A stretch of 64,000 bases of DNA from a virus. Under the pieces are notes generated by a model. It searched no databases, was not told the DNA's origin, and saw only the letters and a program-made list of their open reading frames with translations. Location of the stretch: IMG/VR virus record IMGVR_UViG_3300020578_000052, positions 1-64,000 of that record, one strand, 5' to 3'. The translations under genes and the position numbers were made by a program. Position 1 is the first letter of the stretch, and each line of letters begins with the position of its first letter. Below, one piece after another: positions 37,925 to 48,250 of this stretch.

Positions 37925-39592
37925 CTAATTCTCCACGTACATTATTTCAAATTCATATTTATCTTTGAATTCATCAGGAATAGACATCAATATTACCGCA
38001 TCTACAGAAGGAGCGCCACCCTGCTTGATTGAAGCAAGAAATGAGTCTACTGAGACCTTTAGAGTATTGCCCTCTTCGGTTTGTAGAAGAACTGTTTCAG
38101 ATCTGACTGATTGGTAATCAATATCTGTAGACTTGATTTTTACCGTTCCATCTTCTCCTGTATGGGCGTGTTGATCTAGGTCAACTCCATCAATAGTAAC
38201 GCCCTCTGCAACTGAAATGTCTCCAAAAATATTTCCACCAGATCTCATCAAATACTGTGGATGAGAATCTGTATCTAAATTATCTAAATTATCATGAGAC
38301 GATTTTAAGCTTTCTCTTTTACTCTTATCTATGAATATGCTGTCAAACAAATTGGACGTTTTATCTTCAACGTTATAAAGAACTATTTTAGGCCTAGAAC
38401 TAGCTTTGACGGCCAGACTGTCTATGTAAGCTATATATTTTTTTCTTTGAAGGTTAAAACTTAATAGCTTGTCAAATTTTGATTGCGTATTATTTCTTCT
38501 TTGAACCATATCAGCAAGTATTGATCCAAAATTACCCCTAAATGCATTTACAGCGGTAATGACTTCTTCTGAAAGAATTGGGGCTGCGGTTCCTAAAGAT
38601 GTTGTGAGTAAATCAAGCTCCAGTGGAGCTGCAACTTTTGTTTTGAATCTAAGCGATGGAGCTACAAATCTTTTATAAAAAAGTTCACAAGTATCTTCTA
38701 AATCTTTCTTCAAAGAAAATAAAAGATTATCAACAGCCTCTGTATATGATGCTACTCGAATCGAAAAAAACGCTTGGAATTGTGCTGCTTGTTTTTTTGA
38801 GATATTATCCACTTCGGAAGTTGGGACTGAGTCTGCCTGCTTTGCGAGTTCTTCGGTAATGAGCCTCGAATGGTTTTCTGCCATCTTTGCCCATGAAAAA
38901 TAAAATGCTGCGGCTTGTTGTTGTGACTCGTCTTCATAATCATCTCCAAAATCGTATAATAAGGATTCTTTTATGCAATGTGCTTCATGTGATAAAAGTT
39001 TTATATAGTATCTAAAATCAAATAAATGAACAAAAACAGAATGAGAAATTAATCTGTCATATTCTTTTACAAATTTTCTACAGCCTCTAGAGGCGTGTCG
39101 TTCAGCGTAGAGATACTGTCTAAATGAAATATATTCTGGATTTTTAAAAACTTCCTGCAATATATATTCTCCCGTTGTTTCGTCAAACAAAGGAGACCCC
39201 CCTACATACACTGTTTCTTCTTGTAAATTTGATTTGAATAGTTTTTGATTATTTTTTCTAACTTCTTCCCATAAACTAAAATGACATTCTTCTATATCAC
39301 TATCTATAAATGGATTTATATAAACTTTATCTAGAAGAGACTCAAGAGCATCAAGCAACTCTTGCATTTGTGAATTAATTTTAAATACTTTTGCTTTTAC
39401 TACGTTTAAAGGAATTTTATATGGCTTTTTAAATGAAAGAGTAGAATAATTATTAAGGTCATTATATTCCTCTTTAGTTCTTCTTATCTGATTTTCTTCC
39501 TTAATAGAATTGCTTGAACCCTCAGAAACAGAATAATCATTAAATATTCTAGAACTAGCTGCTTGATGTTTTTCTGCGCTGTTTATACTCAT
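37925..39592 (-). CDS. Structural protein with long helical domain and fibre-like end (555 aa)
   Basis: Residues 60-400 are helical and charged. The C-terminal 150 residues change to a beta pattern with HPQYLMRSGGNIFGDISVAEGVTIDGVDLDQHAHTGEDGT in pieces, a phrase typical of phage fibre collars. It directly follows terminase. Likely a virion protein that anchors fibres. Family not recognised. Confidence 0.45.
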   Translation of the reverse strand: MSINSAEKHQAASSRIFNDYSVSEGSSNSIKEENQIRRTKEEYNDLNNYSTLSFKKPYKIPLNVVKAKVFKINSQMQELLDALESLLDKVYINPFIDSDIEECHFSLWEEVRKNNQKLFKSNLQEETVYVGGSPLFDETTGEYILQEVFKNPEYISFRQYLYAERHASRGCRKFVKEYDRLISHSVFVHLFDFRYYIKLLSHEAHCIKESLLYDFGDDYEDESQQQAAAFYFSWAKMAENHSRLITEELAKQADSVPTSEVDNISKKQAAQFQAFFSIRVASYTEAVDNLLFSLKKDLEDTCELFYKRFVAPSLRFKTKVAAPLELDLLTTSLGTAAPILSEEVITAVNAFRGNFGSILADMVQRRNNTQSKFDKLLSFNLQRKKYIAYIDSLAVKASSRPKIVLYNVEDKTSNLFDSIFIDKSKRESLKSSHDNLDNLDTDSHPQYLMRSGGNIFGDISVAEGVTIDGVDLDQHAHTGEDGTVKIKSTDIDYQSVRSETVLLQTEEGNTLKVSVDSFLASIKQGGAPSVDAVILMSIPDEFKDKYEFEIMYVEN

Positions 39593-39593
39593 A

Positions 39594-41462
39594 TTAGAAC
39601 ATCTTTCTCGTTACAGATTTGCTTATAGTTGCTCTTCTAATCTTTTTTCTTCTATTATTGATACCAGGGGACTTTAATGTATCCCTAAATATTACTTCTG
39701 TTTTTTCTTCACCATCTTCTTCATCTATTTTCTTCGGCATAAAGAACGTATTTGAAAATGTTCCAGCTTTCGCGGCAATATTCATTTTGTGAAGAGCTCC
39801 ATAATTTTCAGTAACAGCTAATAGTGCCAATATTAGCGCATCGTGAGCGTGATCAACCGCTGAACCTCCAGCTTCAAAGACTGGCCTACCAGTAGAAGTT
39901 GTTTTTACTACAACATAAGAAATTAATTGAATATATAACTCTTCATCCAATGCTGAAAAGGCTATTGCTTCTTTTTCTAGATATTGCCTTAAGTTATCAA
40001 CCATATATGGTTTTATTTCTTTTTTGATAGGGAGTTTTGTATATGGATCTCTAACTTCTATGCTCTCACCAAAGCTAATTCCCTTAACTCTTTCTCTTAG
40101 CTTAGAAGAAGGATTTTCCACTCCATACTTATGAAGAAGCTCTACTTGAACTTCACCAAATCCTCTGTCTACATAGATATGCTTTGGTTGAAAAATGTCA
40201 TTTAATTCAACAATTCTATTTACGCCTTTTGTTAGGGTAAACTCTGATTTAGGAATTTCTTCTCTATAACAAACTCGAGCTTTATTTGCAAGTTTTTCAT
40301 CTTCGTAATTTTCGTTGCACATTTCAAGAACAACAATATTAGTTCCCGCTCCGTACTTATCCCAGTCAACTCCTATTGTGTAGAAATTTCTGGCAGAAGT
40401 TATTTCTGCTTGATAATTCCAACCTGGATCCATGAAAGATTGATCAACAAACTTTCTTGGATATACCCCCTCGGCATCTTCGCCCCAGTCTGCTTCAATT
40501 TCATGACGATATCCAGACTCAGAATACTCTTCTCTAAACTCTTCTTCTTGGTCTTTGCTAAAAAATGGATTACAGTACGAAGGAAACCAAAACTCTTTAA
40601 ATCTAGTATTTGAAGTGCACCATTCCCAAAATCTTTCTCTTCTACCCGTTGGAGTTGATGCACCGATTAAAACTTTATCCGTTTGATCTTCTGCCGTTTT
40701 TTGAAGCATTGCATAAAGAGCGTCAATGTCGTCGGCGTGCATGTAGTCCATTTCGTCAAGAACAATGACATGAGCTTCTTGACCTCTGGCTACATCTGAT
40801 TTACCACCTGATCTCATACCAGAGGTGAAGAATCTAATTGTAGATCCATTAGAGAATTGAATCATGAATTGAGGAGAAGTTACTTTTCTAGTTATAGAGT
40901 TAGTCACCATTTCACTTTTGGAGGCTAATCTTAATATTTCTTGATAAATTAGTTCTACTTGAGTTTTCATTGGCGCAATAACTAACGACCTTCCGTCTTT
41001 ATGAGTGTAGCTATAATGAAGCAAATACAGCGCCATGCTAAAAGTTTTACCAAGGCGACGACCTGCTCTAAGAACTTTTCTTATTGCTGGATCGCGTAAA
41101 ATAAGAGTTTGATAAACTCTAGTTTCAGCTCCTAAAAAATGCTTTCCCCATACACACGGATCTTTTGCTAAATGAACTTGCCTTTGCTGCTCACCAGTAA
41201 TGCCCATTGAGAGTAATTCTTTGCTAAACTCAAAAGGCTCATCTACCAATAAAGAAAGCTCATAATTTGTCAACGGCCTGGAAGAAACAGGAGTTCCATC
41301 TTTCCAGTTAAGATGTTGAAGTTTATTTTGAAATACCCATTCAATTCTATTAATTTGTTTAATAATTTCAGGATCTTGTATGCGCAAAATTTCAAGAATA
41401 TCTTCTCTTGGAAGCTGTTCTATTTTTTTTCTAAATTCTTTAGCTGTTTTTAGTAAACTCAT
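39594..41462 (-). CDS. terL: Terminase large subunit (622 aa)
   Basis: ATPase motifs are Walker A GRRLGKT at about residues 134-140, Walker B VIVLDEMD at 232-239 and coupling motif IGASTP near 267. The nuclease half has the first acidic residue in YTIGVDWDKYG (near 364), IYVDRGFG near 448 and a final HAHDALILALL. It cleaves and pumps genomic DNA through the portal. No small subunit was recognised nearby. Confidence 0.92.
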   Translation of the reverse strand: MSLLKTAKEFRKKIEQLPREDILEILRIQDPEIIKQINRIEWVFQNKLQHLNWKDGTPVSSRPLTNYELSLLVDEPFEFSKELLSMGITGEQQRQVHLAKDPCVWGKHFLGAETRVYQTLILRDPAIRKVLRAGRRLGKTFSMALYLLHYSYTHKDGRSLVIAPMKTQVELIYQEILRLASKSEMVTNSITRKVTSPQFMIQFSNGSTIRFFTSGMRSGGKSDVARGQEAHVIVLDEMDYMHADDIDALYAMLQKTAEDQTDKVLIGASTPTGRRERFWEWCTSNTRFKEFWFPSYCNPFFSKDQEEEFREEYSESGYRHEIEADWGEDAEGVYPRKFVDQSFMDPGWNYQAEITSARNFYTIGVDWDKYGAGTNIVVLEMCNENYEDEKLANKARVCYREEIPKSEFTLTKGVNRIVELNDIFQPKHIYVDRGFGEVQVELLHKYGVENPSSKLRERVKGISFGESIEVRDPYTKLPIKKEIKPYMVDNLRQYLEKEAIAFSALDEELYIQLISYVVVKTTSTGRPVFEAGGSAVDHAHDALILALLAVTENYGALHKMNIAAKAGTFSNTFFMPKKIDEEDGEEKTEVIFRDTLKSPGINNRRKKIRRATISKSVTRKMF

Positions 41463-41464
41463 AA

Positions 41465-42814
41465 TTATCCAAAATGTGCTGCCATCATAGACCCTTCAGA
41501 TCCAAGCAGGCTTCTTGCATTTAATCTTGAATTCTGGATTGCCATAACACCTCTAGCTCTTGATGTAGCAGCTACTTCATTGTCTTTGTAGCCCATTCCA
41601 AACATTGGTTTGTCAATAGAGCCTTTCATAGATTTTACAGCATCTTTTGCTAAATTAACGCCACTTTTAACTAGGTGTCCACCCAGCTTGCCAAGATCAT
41701 AAACAAGAGAAGCTGTAGCTAATAAGTTAAGCCCAGGCATAGCCATAGCTGCTGTCCTTGCGCCAAGTGCCATAAATCCTTGTTTTGTACCAGCTGCTTG
41801 CATTGTCCTCTGAAATCCAAGAGTTTTAAATACACCTTCTTTTAAAGCTCTTTCTGCTACAGCTGTTCCAGATCTTTTCAGCCCTTGTTCTCCAAGTGCT
41901 GCGCCTAAGTGCTTAACTGCTAAACTGTCCGCTGTACCCATTCCAAGAGCACCTCTGAAATAAGTGGCAACAAATCCCGTACCCTTAGCGCCTGCAGCTT
42001 GAGCCATTAAATTGCCAGTTAAACCAACTTTTTGTCCAGATCTAATTGCATCGTCTATAGCAGAAACTGCTGCTGGGTTATTCATTGCAGCTAGTCTTCT
42101 AACCTGTTCTTGAGCTTTTATGACCTTTCTTCCAGCTCTATTTGCTGCTGTACCATCTGGAAGAAACTTTGCTTTTCTTTCTAATAAGTCAAGCCTTCTT
42201 CCAGCTGTGATCATTGATATTGTTCCACGAGCAAAGACTTGCTGACCCTTAAGGGAGTCTACTGTTGCATCAGCTCCATAAACTGCTTTTCTGAATGCTT
42301 CATTCTTGATAGCTTGACTACCAGCAACTCTTGCCATAATTTGAAATGGCGAATAAAGTGCTGTATTTTCTGAAGCATTAAACATTGCTAAAGAATTAAA
42401 TCTACTCAAAGCTCTGGGTCTTGCGGTAACATGATTCAGTCTAGATGTTTTACCAAAAGCCATTTTTCCTTCAGAAGTTCCAGCTGCAGATGCTAATCTG
42501 GTTCTTCTTGCTCTTGATCCATAATAAGCGGATGCTCGTGGCTGTATTAATTCTCCACTTGTTGTAAACCCACCGTATTTACCTGGGCCACCAAAACTTT
42601 TTTGAGGAAGAGTGAACTGTCTACCCCCAACGCTAAATGATTGACCACCAATAGTTCTTATTTTTCGATTGTCTTTAAATCCACCACGCATTAAAGTATT
42701 AGTGGCTCTTCTCTGCGCAAATCCCAGTGATGCAGCAATCCCGGGAATGTCTTCCATCATTCTAAATGCTAATGGAATATCATTTCCACCTAGTTCATTT
42801 TCCTCTGGATCCAT
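41465..42814 (-). CDS. Ala/Gly/Arg-rich virion-type protein (449 aa)
   Basis: Basic and rich in Ala, Gly and Arg, with a hydrophobic stretch near residue 355-375 (GLNLLATASLVYDLG). Ends in SRARGVMAIQNSRLNAR.... Strong SD AGGAGGGG before ATG 42814, which overlaps the stop of the 230-residue gene by one base. Similar composition to the 2,230-residue and 314-class proteins suggests an internal virion or ejection protein. No motif recognised. Confidence 0.45.
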   Translation of the reverse strand: MDPEENELGGNDIPLAFRMMEDIPGIAASLGFAQRRATNTLMRGGFKDNRKIRTIGGQSFSVGGRQFTLPQKSFGGPGKYGGFTTSGELIQPRASAYYGSRARRTRLASAAGTSEGKMAFGKTSRLNHVTARPRALSRFNSLAMFNASENTALYSPFQIMARVAGSQAIKNEAFRKAVYGADATVDSLKGQQVFARGTISMITAGRRLDLLERKAKFLPDGTAANRAGRKVIKAQEQVRRLAAMNNPAAVSAIDDAIRSGQKVGLTGNLMAQAAGAKGTGFVATYFRGALGMGTADSLAVKHLGAALGEQGLKRSGTAVAERALKEGVFKTLGFQRTMQAAGTKQGFMALGARTAAMAMPGLNLLATASLVYDLGKLGGHLVKSGVNLAKDAVKSMKGSIDKPMFGMGYKDNEVAATSRARGVMAIQNSRLNARSLLGSEGSMMAAHFG

Positions 42815-43506
42815 CAGCCCCTCCTGCTATTGTGCATTCCCAAAACTATGTCTCCGTATGCACCAGTTGAAGAGGCTTGCATTGCTGAACCTCTATTGTA
42901 AGGGTTTTCTTTATAAAAATCTCTGTTTCTATTTACGTGACTTGCAACAAAAGCAGAAGCTCCAATACCTGCTCCCACTCCAACTCCTGCAGCAATTAAT
43001 CCTCCTCTACCCATCTTGGCTAAGCTCCTTGCGCTTCTTCCTCTGTTTGCCTTTAGAATTGTAGCTCCACCCATTAGTGGAACTTTTTTTCCACCGATTA
43101 GAGGTATGTCATCTGCAAAGTTTGTAGGAATTTTAACATCTTTAGTCATATTTTTGTCTGCATCTTTCAATACAGAAGCAAGCCCAGCACCTAACATTCC
43201 TCCACCAGCTGCACCAAATACTCCTCCAGCAACGGTTCCACCAGCAGCAAATCCTGATCCAGTAACTGAGTCTAATAGACTTCCTGGACTAAGACCTCTT
43301 TGTCCTAAAAAATATCTGTCTGCATCTTCATCTCCAAATGCAGCTTCGTTTCCAAGATCTAGCACAGACCTAGCAGAGCTTCCAACTAATCCTGCAGCAA
43401 AAATTCCACCAAGCGCTAAAGGTACTGCCTTGTTGTCACCAAGGCCACGAACTTCTCTAGCTCTACCTGCTGCTTTTCTTCCTATATTTGCTAGTTTTCC
43501 ACGCAT
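42814..43506 (-). CDS. Gly/Ala-rich membrane-active virion-type protein (230 aa)
   Basis: Three glycine-rich hydrophobic segments (about 29-45, 91-115 and 165-185) with small residues spaced as in GxxxG membrane helices, each flanked by basic residues. Ends in NRNRDFYKENPYNRG. It could insert in the host membrane during DNA entry. Family not recognised. Confidence 0.45.
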   Translation of the reverse strand: MRGKLANIGRKAAGRAREVRGLGDNKAVPLALGGIFAAGLVGSSARSVLDLGNEAAFGDEDADRYFLGQRGLSPGSLLDSVTGSGFAAGGTVAGGVFGAAGGGMLGAGLASVLKDADKNMTKDVKIPTNFADDIPLIGGKKVPLMGGATILKANRGRSARSLAKMGRGGLIAAGVGVGAGIGASAFVASHVNRNRDFYKENPYNRGSAMQASSTGAYGDIVLGMHNSRRG

Positions 43507-43511
43507 ATTAA

Positions 43512-46500
43512 TTAATTCCCGTATAAGTGGTTATATTTATTTGGACCCATTCTAGTGTGATTAATTTTATTTCTGTCTAAATTACCTACAACTCCCGCTG
43601 TTACCAATGGGTCTCTTCTGGTGCTTTGGGGGCTTGACAGTATACTAAAGTTTGGTTTTTGCGTTCTTGGACTTAATGCTTCAAAATCTTGAATTTCTCT
43701 AGTCTCTTCGTAAAGACTTTGTTCCCTTCTATTCTTAGCTATATAGTAACCAGCTCCAGCCACAGCGAGCCCTAATGCAGCAAAACCTATTTTAGGTTTA
43801 TTGGCTATGTAAAAATCTGCCATTCTAGTAGAAAAGTCCATTGCTGGCCTACGGCTTAAGTCTATTGCTTCGTCTGTAGCAGCAGAGTTTTGAGCAGCTG
43901 TTACCAACCTTCTAGCTCTTCTCTTTTTGCTAGCGTCATTAAAAATTTCGTTTAATTCTGTTGCTTTATCTAAAGCTGCAAATGTTTCTTCCTGTGCAAC
44001 TCTTGATGATCTACCTACTATGTCATCTGCAGTTAAGTCTGACATTGCAGACATTGTCAAGGTTCCAGAGCCAGCATCTGCATGAGCTATTCTCATAGCT
44101 TGACTTTGTAGTCTAACATCGTTTTCTACCATATCAATTCCAGCTCTTCTAGCAGCTTGTTCAATTCCTTCTGCTGCGTCACCCTCAACATATCCTGCTA
44201 TAAAACTTGTCTCTTTAATTTGTTCTGCTAATCTTGCTGCAGCTGCCGATCTCATATCTCCTTCAGCTGGCATTGAAGTAAATTGAATTAACTGATCTAT
44301 ATATGACTTCACCCTTGCATCGTCGCCAACCATCTGCCTCATGGTTTCTTGGAAAGTCTGCGCATTGTCTAGCATATAATTTGCTAGTCTTGTTGATTCT
44401 AATTCTGATTGAACTTTATAAACCAGGTTTACCCTTGACGGAATTAATGAATCGCCCTCACCAGAACCTGAAACAAAGCTCAAAGTAAACCTGTTAAGGT
44501 CGGTTGACATTATGTCTCCACCTAAATTGTCCAAACCTTCAAAGGCTTTTATTCTTAAGGTTTGTCTACCCGTAGTTTCGTCTTGACCTATTTCAAACAT
44601 ATCCATAAAATTAACCATTATCTTAGACCTTGGTCTAAGTGGATTTTCTAGATCGCCAGTTAGATTACCTATTGATGTTACGTTTTGCATCTTGAAAAAT
44701 GATAGACCAGTTTCAGTTGTTAGCTTTGCATTTCTTCCGTGGGTTAAATTGATGCCAGCTGCTTCACCAATTGAAGCGGTAGCTTCCGCCATACCAACTG
44801 ACATTATTCTATTGGCTTCACCTATTGTAGAAAATGGAAGGCCAGCTTTTGCTACATTGGCAGTATAAGAATTTAATACATCAACATTATATTCAAGTGG
44901 ATTTCTGACTTGTTGAACCTGAGATTCACCTTGTTTATTAGTTATTCTCTGAATAATATTTCCAAAAGATTGACTAGTACCAAACTGTTCATTTGTTAAT
45001 CCAAGCGATCTAATTAGAAGGTCTTCATTAGTCGTAGCAGTTGGTATTGCTGACAGACCCTGTGAAGCTAATACGGAACTAGCCCTTGTCATTGCATCTG
45101 CATTTGAAGCAGAAGTGAAAGAAAGACCTAAGTTTAAAATAGATTCATCTGCTATATTCCTTAAGCCAATATTTACTGCTTCGGTTCCAACTCTTATAGT
45201 ACTTTCAACTCCTTCTCCCGCTGACATAGCCTCATTTAAAGTTCTAGTTATATATTCTCTTGCAGTTGATGTTTCAACTCTTTGTGCCGTGTCGCTTCCA
45301 AAAACTCTAAACTCATAGTTTCTAGCAGATTCGCTAAAAGATAATATTCCTTCTCCAGAATCCAGACCAAAGCTAGCTCCAGATGCTCTTAATTGAACTC
45401 CCTGCATTCCTTTGTCTGTTCTTAAGTAAGAGCCTACAGCATCTGATACGTGCTGAACGCTTGCTATGCTTGTAGTTGTAGTCACTGCCGAAGATTTAAA
45501 CACTCTAGATCTAGCATAAGTTTCAAACTCGCTAAGAGGATCTCCTATGGCTTGACCAGATTCATCGAATCTAAAAGTTAGCCTATCTCCATTTAGTAGA
45601 TTCATTTCACTTTTTAGTTGCATTCTTTTCATTGAAGCTTGAAGTGCAACGTCAACATCTGCATTATGTGATCCGGCTTTTAAGCCTTGTGTAATTTCTT
45701 TAGCAAAATCTGGTTCGTGTTTTTCTATTAACTGGAATAGATTGCTATTTAATGCTATGTTTTCAACGCTGACAATTTGAGAACCTCCTCCAATTCCAGC
45801 TTTAGTTATTATTTCTGGTCCAAGTAATTGACTAACCAACCTTGATGCTCTATCGCCAGTTTCTCCTACCACTCTTGAAGCTTCATCTGTAAAATAAGAC
45901 CTCATTGACTCTGCCGTATCTATCAAAAAATCATCTTTGTCAAAAGTTTTATCCAAGATCCTAAAGTATTGCTGTCTTAATTCCTCATCTGCATCAAAAG
46001 CTCCTATTGCATGAAGAGTTTTTCCAAACTGTCCTAAGTCAAATCGTGCGTTGTGTGCCGAAATATGTTGAACTAAATTTGTATCTTCCATTAATGTAAA
46101 TAGTTTTTTTGACTCAGCAGCAAATTCGGACATTTCTTTAATTTCAGAATCTGACCCTAAGTTAACAAAATCAGACATTCTATAACTTATACCAGACTTT
46201 GTAACTGTTGCGTGGTCCATGAGAGGGTTTCTAAAGTTAAATGTTTTTACTTCTCCATCTCCAATTTGATAAGAAAATTGTCTGATCTGTGAATCAGCGG
46301 TAACCCCTGTTGTTTCTACGTCAAAAGTCAAAGTTTTACTAAGATCAATTTGGCTAGCATCAACTTGCTTAGAAGTCATAAGCTGCTTAAAACCTCTAGT
46401 ATCTAAAATATTTGACGCACTAAAGTTTATTGATTCAAATCCATCTTTTAATGGACTGATATTGAAAAACATTCTATTTAACATTTCACCCATAGGAGAT

Positions 46501-46938
46501 GTAGCGTCACCAACATCATATTTCAATAACGCAGAATATAAGTTAGAAGATTTAAATTCCATTCCTGGAAGACCTACCTGGTCAAACAGTTCGTCAAGTC
46601 TTAGAACTTGTTTTCTATACTGCTGCTTTAAAAGTTGTTGATTTTCATAGGTTAATAGAGTCAGATTTATTTGTCCAGATTTTCTCTGTAAATCCATATC
46701 AACTTTTGCAAATTTAGCTCGTTGATTAGGCTGTTCTAACAGTCTGTAATATTCGTCTTCAAATGCTTGATGTCTAGCGAATATTTCTTCTGGAGATCCA
46801 TATATTCTATTTAGTTGCTCAGCTGTTATTGAAGATGTTTGTCTACCCTTGACGGTTAATCCACCGATCCATTTGACCAGTAAGTGATCTTACTAGTCTT
46901 TCGTATTTAGTGGTATCATCAGGGTTATATAGTATCAT
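43512..46938 (-). CDS. Large virion-type protein with embedded DnaQ exonuclease, joined by +1 shift at CGG (about 1,141 aa)
   Basis: ATG 46938 overlaps the upstream gene. After 24 codons (ending ...SLTGQMD) comes CGG 46864-46866; the zero frame stops 6 codons later. The +1 frame reads GGLTVKGRQTSSITAEQLNRI and continues to 43512. Residues about 200-435 carry all DEDDh motifs: DVET (206-209), HNARFD (295-300), HNADVDV (424-430). The rest is Ser/Ala-rich, and the C-terminus has one membrane segment (IGFAALGLAVAGAGYYIA) followed by a basic tail. An exonuclease carried in a structural-type protein next to other membrane-segment proteins suggests an injected or internal nuclease. Confidence 0.7.
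46864..46866 (-). other. CGG +1 recoding site 5 (CGGT)
   Basis: Zero frame ATG GAT CGG TGG ATT AAC... stops 6 codons later. The +1 frame has stops nine to ten codons upstream (TAG, TAA), so the shift lies between them. It is the only in-frame CGG of this long gene. Confidence 0.75.
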
Positions 46939-47653
46939 CTTCTTGATCTTTTATTGGATCTATTTCTATGTATTCATCAACGTCTATTTGACCAGTCTTC
47001 TGTTTAATGAGCTTTTGTCTTTCCCTTTCAATACCTTGAACTTTATCTAGAATATCTGAAATAGCTTGTGCGGTATCAAGTTGTGTCTGACCTATTTTTG
47101 CTTTTGCCTCTCTTGTGGCAAGAAGTTGATTGCGTAAATCTTTTCTTCTCTTATGAAGTTTGTCTTCAAGCTCTACTGCTAGATGCAGTTCTTTTTTCAT
47201 AATTGGCTGACCATCTTGATCTATACCAATTACGTTTTCTTGTATGAAATGTTCTTTAGCAAGAAGTTTTGTTTTTCTCATATATTGAACTTCTTGATCA
47301 ACTAAATCTCTTATCATTGAAACCTCTACGAGATTCTCTGGATTAACTTCCAGTTGGTGCATGTAGTCTGATGTAAACTGCGAAACTATTGACATCTCAA
47401 TTGGACATGGTTTTCCAGCTGGAGCTAAGTTTTCTTTCATCAGTGGACATGTGTCAGCAAAAATGCACTTGTATGTTTCACAGGTCATAGGTATGGATGA
47501 AAACATTGAAGTTTTAGTTCTCTGTGGTCTCACTAATTCAGCTACTTTTTCTTTTTCTTCATCAGTATAAGACTCAGGTAAGAAAAGATCTGGCCTTAAG
47601 GATTCAAATCCTTGAAGGAATTTTTGTTTTTCGTATTTTTCTACATTAGACAT
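46925..47653 (-). CDS. Cys-containing helical protein (242 aa)
   Basis: Start chosen at ATG 47653, whose first base overlaps the end of the upstream 57-residue gene; an upstream start at 47677 would add 8 residues. Residues about 50-75 contain four Cys (MTCETYKCIFADTCPL...KPCPIEMS), which could bind Zn or an Fe-S cluster. The rest is long charged helices (KLHKRRKDLRNQLLATREAKAK). Unknown function; head assembly region. Confidence 0.5.
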   Translation of the reverse strand: MSNVEKYEKQKFLQGFESLRPDLFLPESYTDEEKEKVAELVRPQRTKTSMFSSIPMTCETYKCIFADTCPLMKENLAPAGKPCPIEMSIVSQFTSDYMHQLEVNPENLVEVSMIRDLVDQEVQYMRKTKLLAKEHFIQENVIGIDQDGQPIMKKELHLAVELEDKLHKRRKDLRNQLLATREAKAKIGQTQLDTAQAISDILDKVQGIERERQKLIKQKTGQIDVDEYIEIDPIKDQEDDTI

Positions 47654-47819
47654 TAAAATCAATCCATTCGCTTCCAATAAAACCTATTTTATCAAAATGG
47701 TTAATGACACAACTCTTGCAACGAGTACAGTAAAACTCTTTTGTATAGACAAATTCTTTGTGCTCAGTAAAATACTCTACAATGTTTTCCATCTTACTGT
47801 TACACCTTGGGCATTGCAT
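47646..47819 (-). CDS. Small zinc-ribbon protein (57 aa)
   Basis: MQCPRCNSKMENIVEYF then YCTRCKSCVINHF: two CxxC pairs about 27 residues apart, a classic zinc ribbon. ATG 47819 directly follows the TAG of the upstream gene; its TAA overlaps the next start. Could contact DNA or the packaging machinery. Confidence 0.6.
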   Translation of the reverse strand: MQCPRCNSKMENIVEYFTEHKEFVYTKEFYCTRCKSCVINHFDKIGFIGSEWIDFNV

Positions 47820-48230
47820 CTATAAGTCTTGTATTACCTGGGAAATACTTTTCTGTAGCTTTTCCATTAAGTTTATACTTTGACCCGCACCAACAAAAAC
47901 GCCAATCTCTCTCATCTCATCAGGAGTAAGAACTGCTGTTGGAATATATCTTGCACCTTTACAAATCTCACAGTAAAAATCTTTACCACTTGCATGACAT
48001 CCGCATTTATCTATGATGCCAAAGAATTCAAGAGCTTCTGCTATATCAAACCAGCGTGATTTAAATAGTTTTTTTGTTTGCTCTTTATAGGCTCTAAGTT
48101 TAATGGGATCAGAAGACAATAGCGTTCCCATATCTAAAGACTGTTTCATTAAATCATTTATTGTTCTGTATAAAAAACTTGGAAGTTCAAAATCTCCATT
48201 TGAATTTATATAGTTTTTCCATTCGTTCAC
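47820..48230 (-). CDS. Small protein with a zinc-binding cluster (136 aa)
   Basis: GTG start at 48230 with AAGGTG upstream. Near residue 75-90 it reads IIDKCGCHASGKDFYCEICKGA, with Cys-x-Cys-His and Cys-x-x-Cys, a DnaJ-like or treble-clef zinc site. N-terminal half helical, C-terminal amphipathic helix. Unknown role; adjacent small Zn proteins suggest a shared complex. Confidence 0.5.
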   Translation of the reverse strand: MNEWKNYINSNGDFELPSFLYRTINDLMKQSLDMGTLLSSDPIKLRAYKEQTKKLFKSRWFDIAEALEFFGIIDKCGCHASGKDFYCEICKGARYIPTAVLTPDEMREIGVFVGAGQSINLMEKLQKSISQVIQDL

Positions 48231-48250
48231 ATTATCACCTTACATTATTT

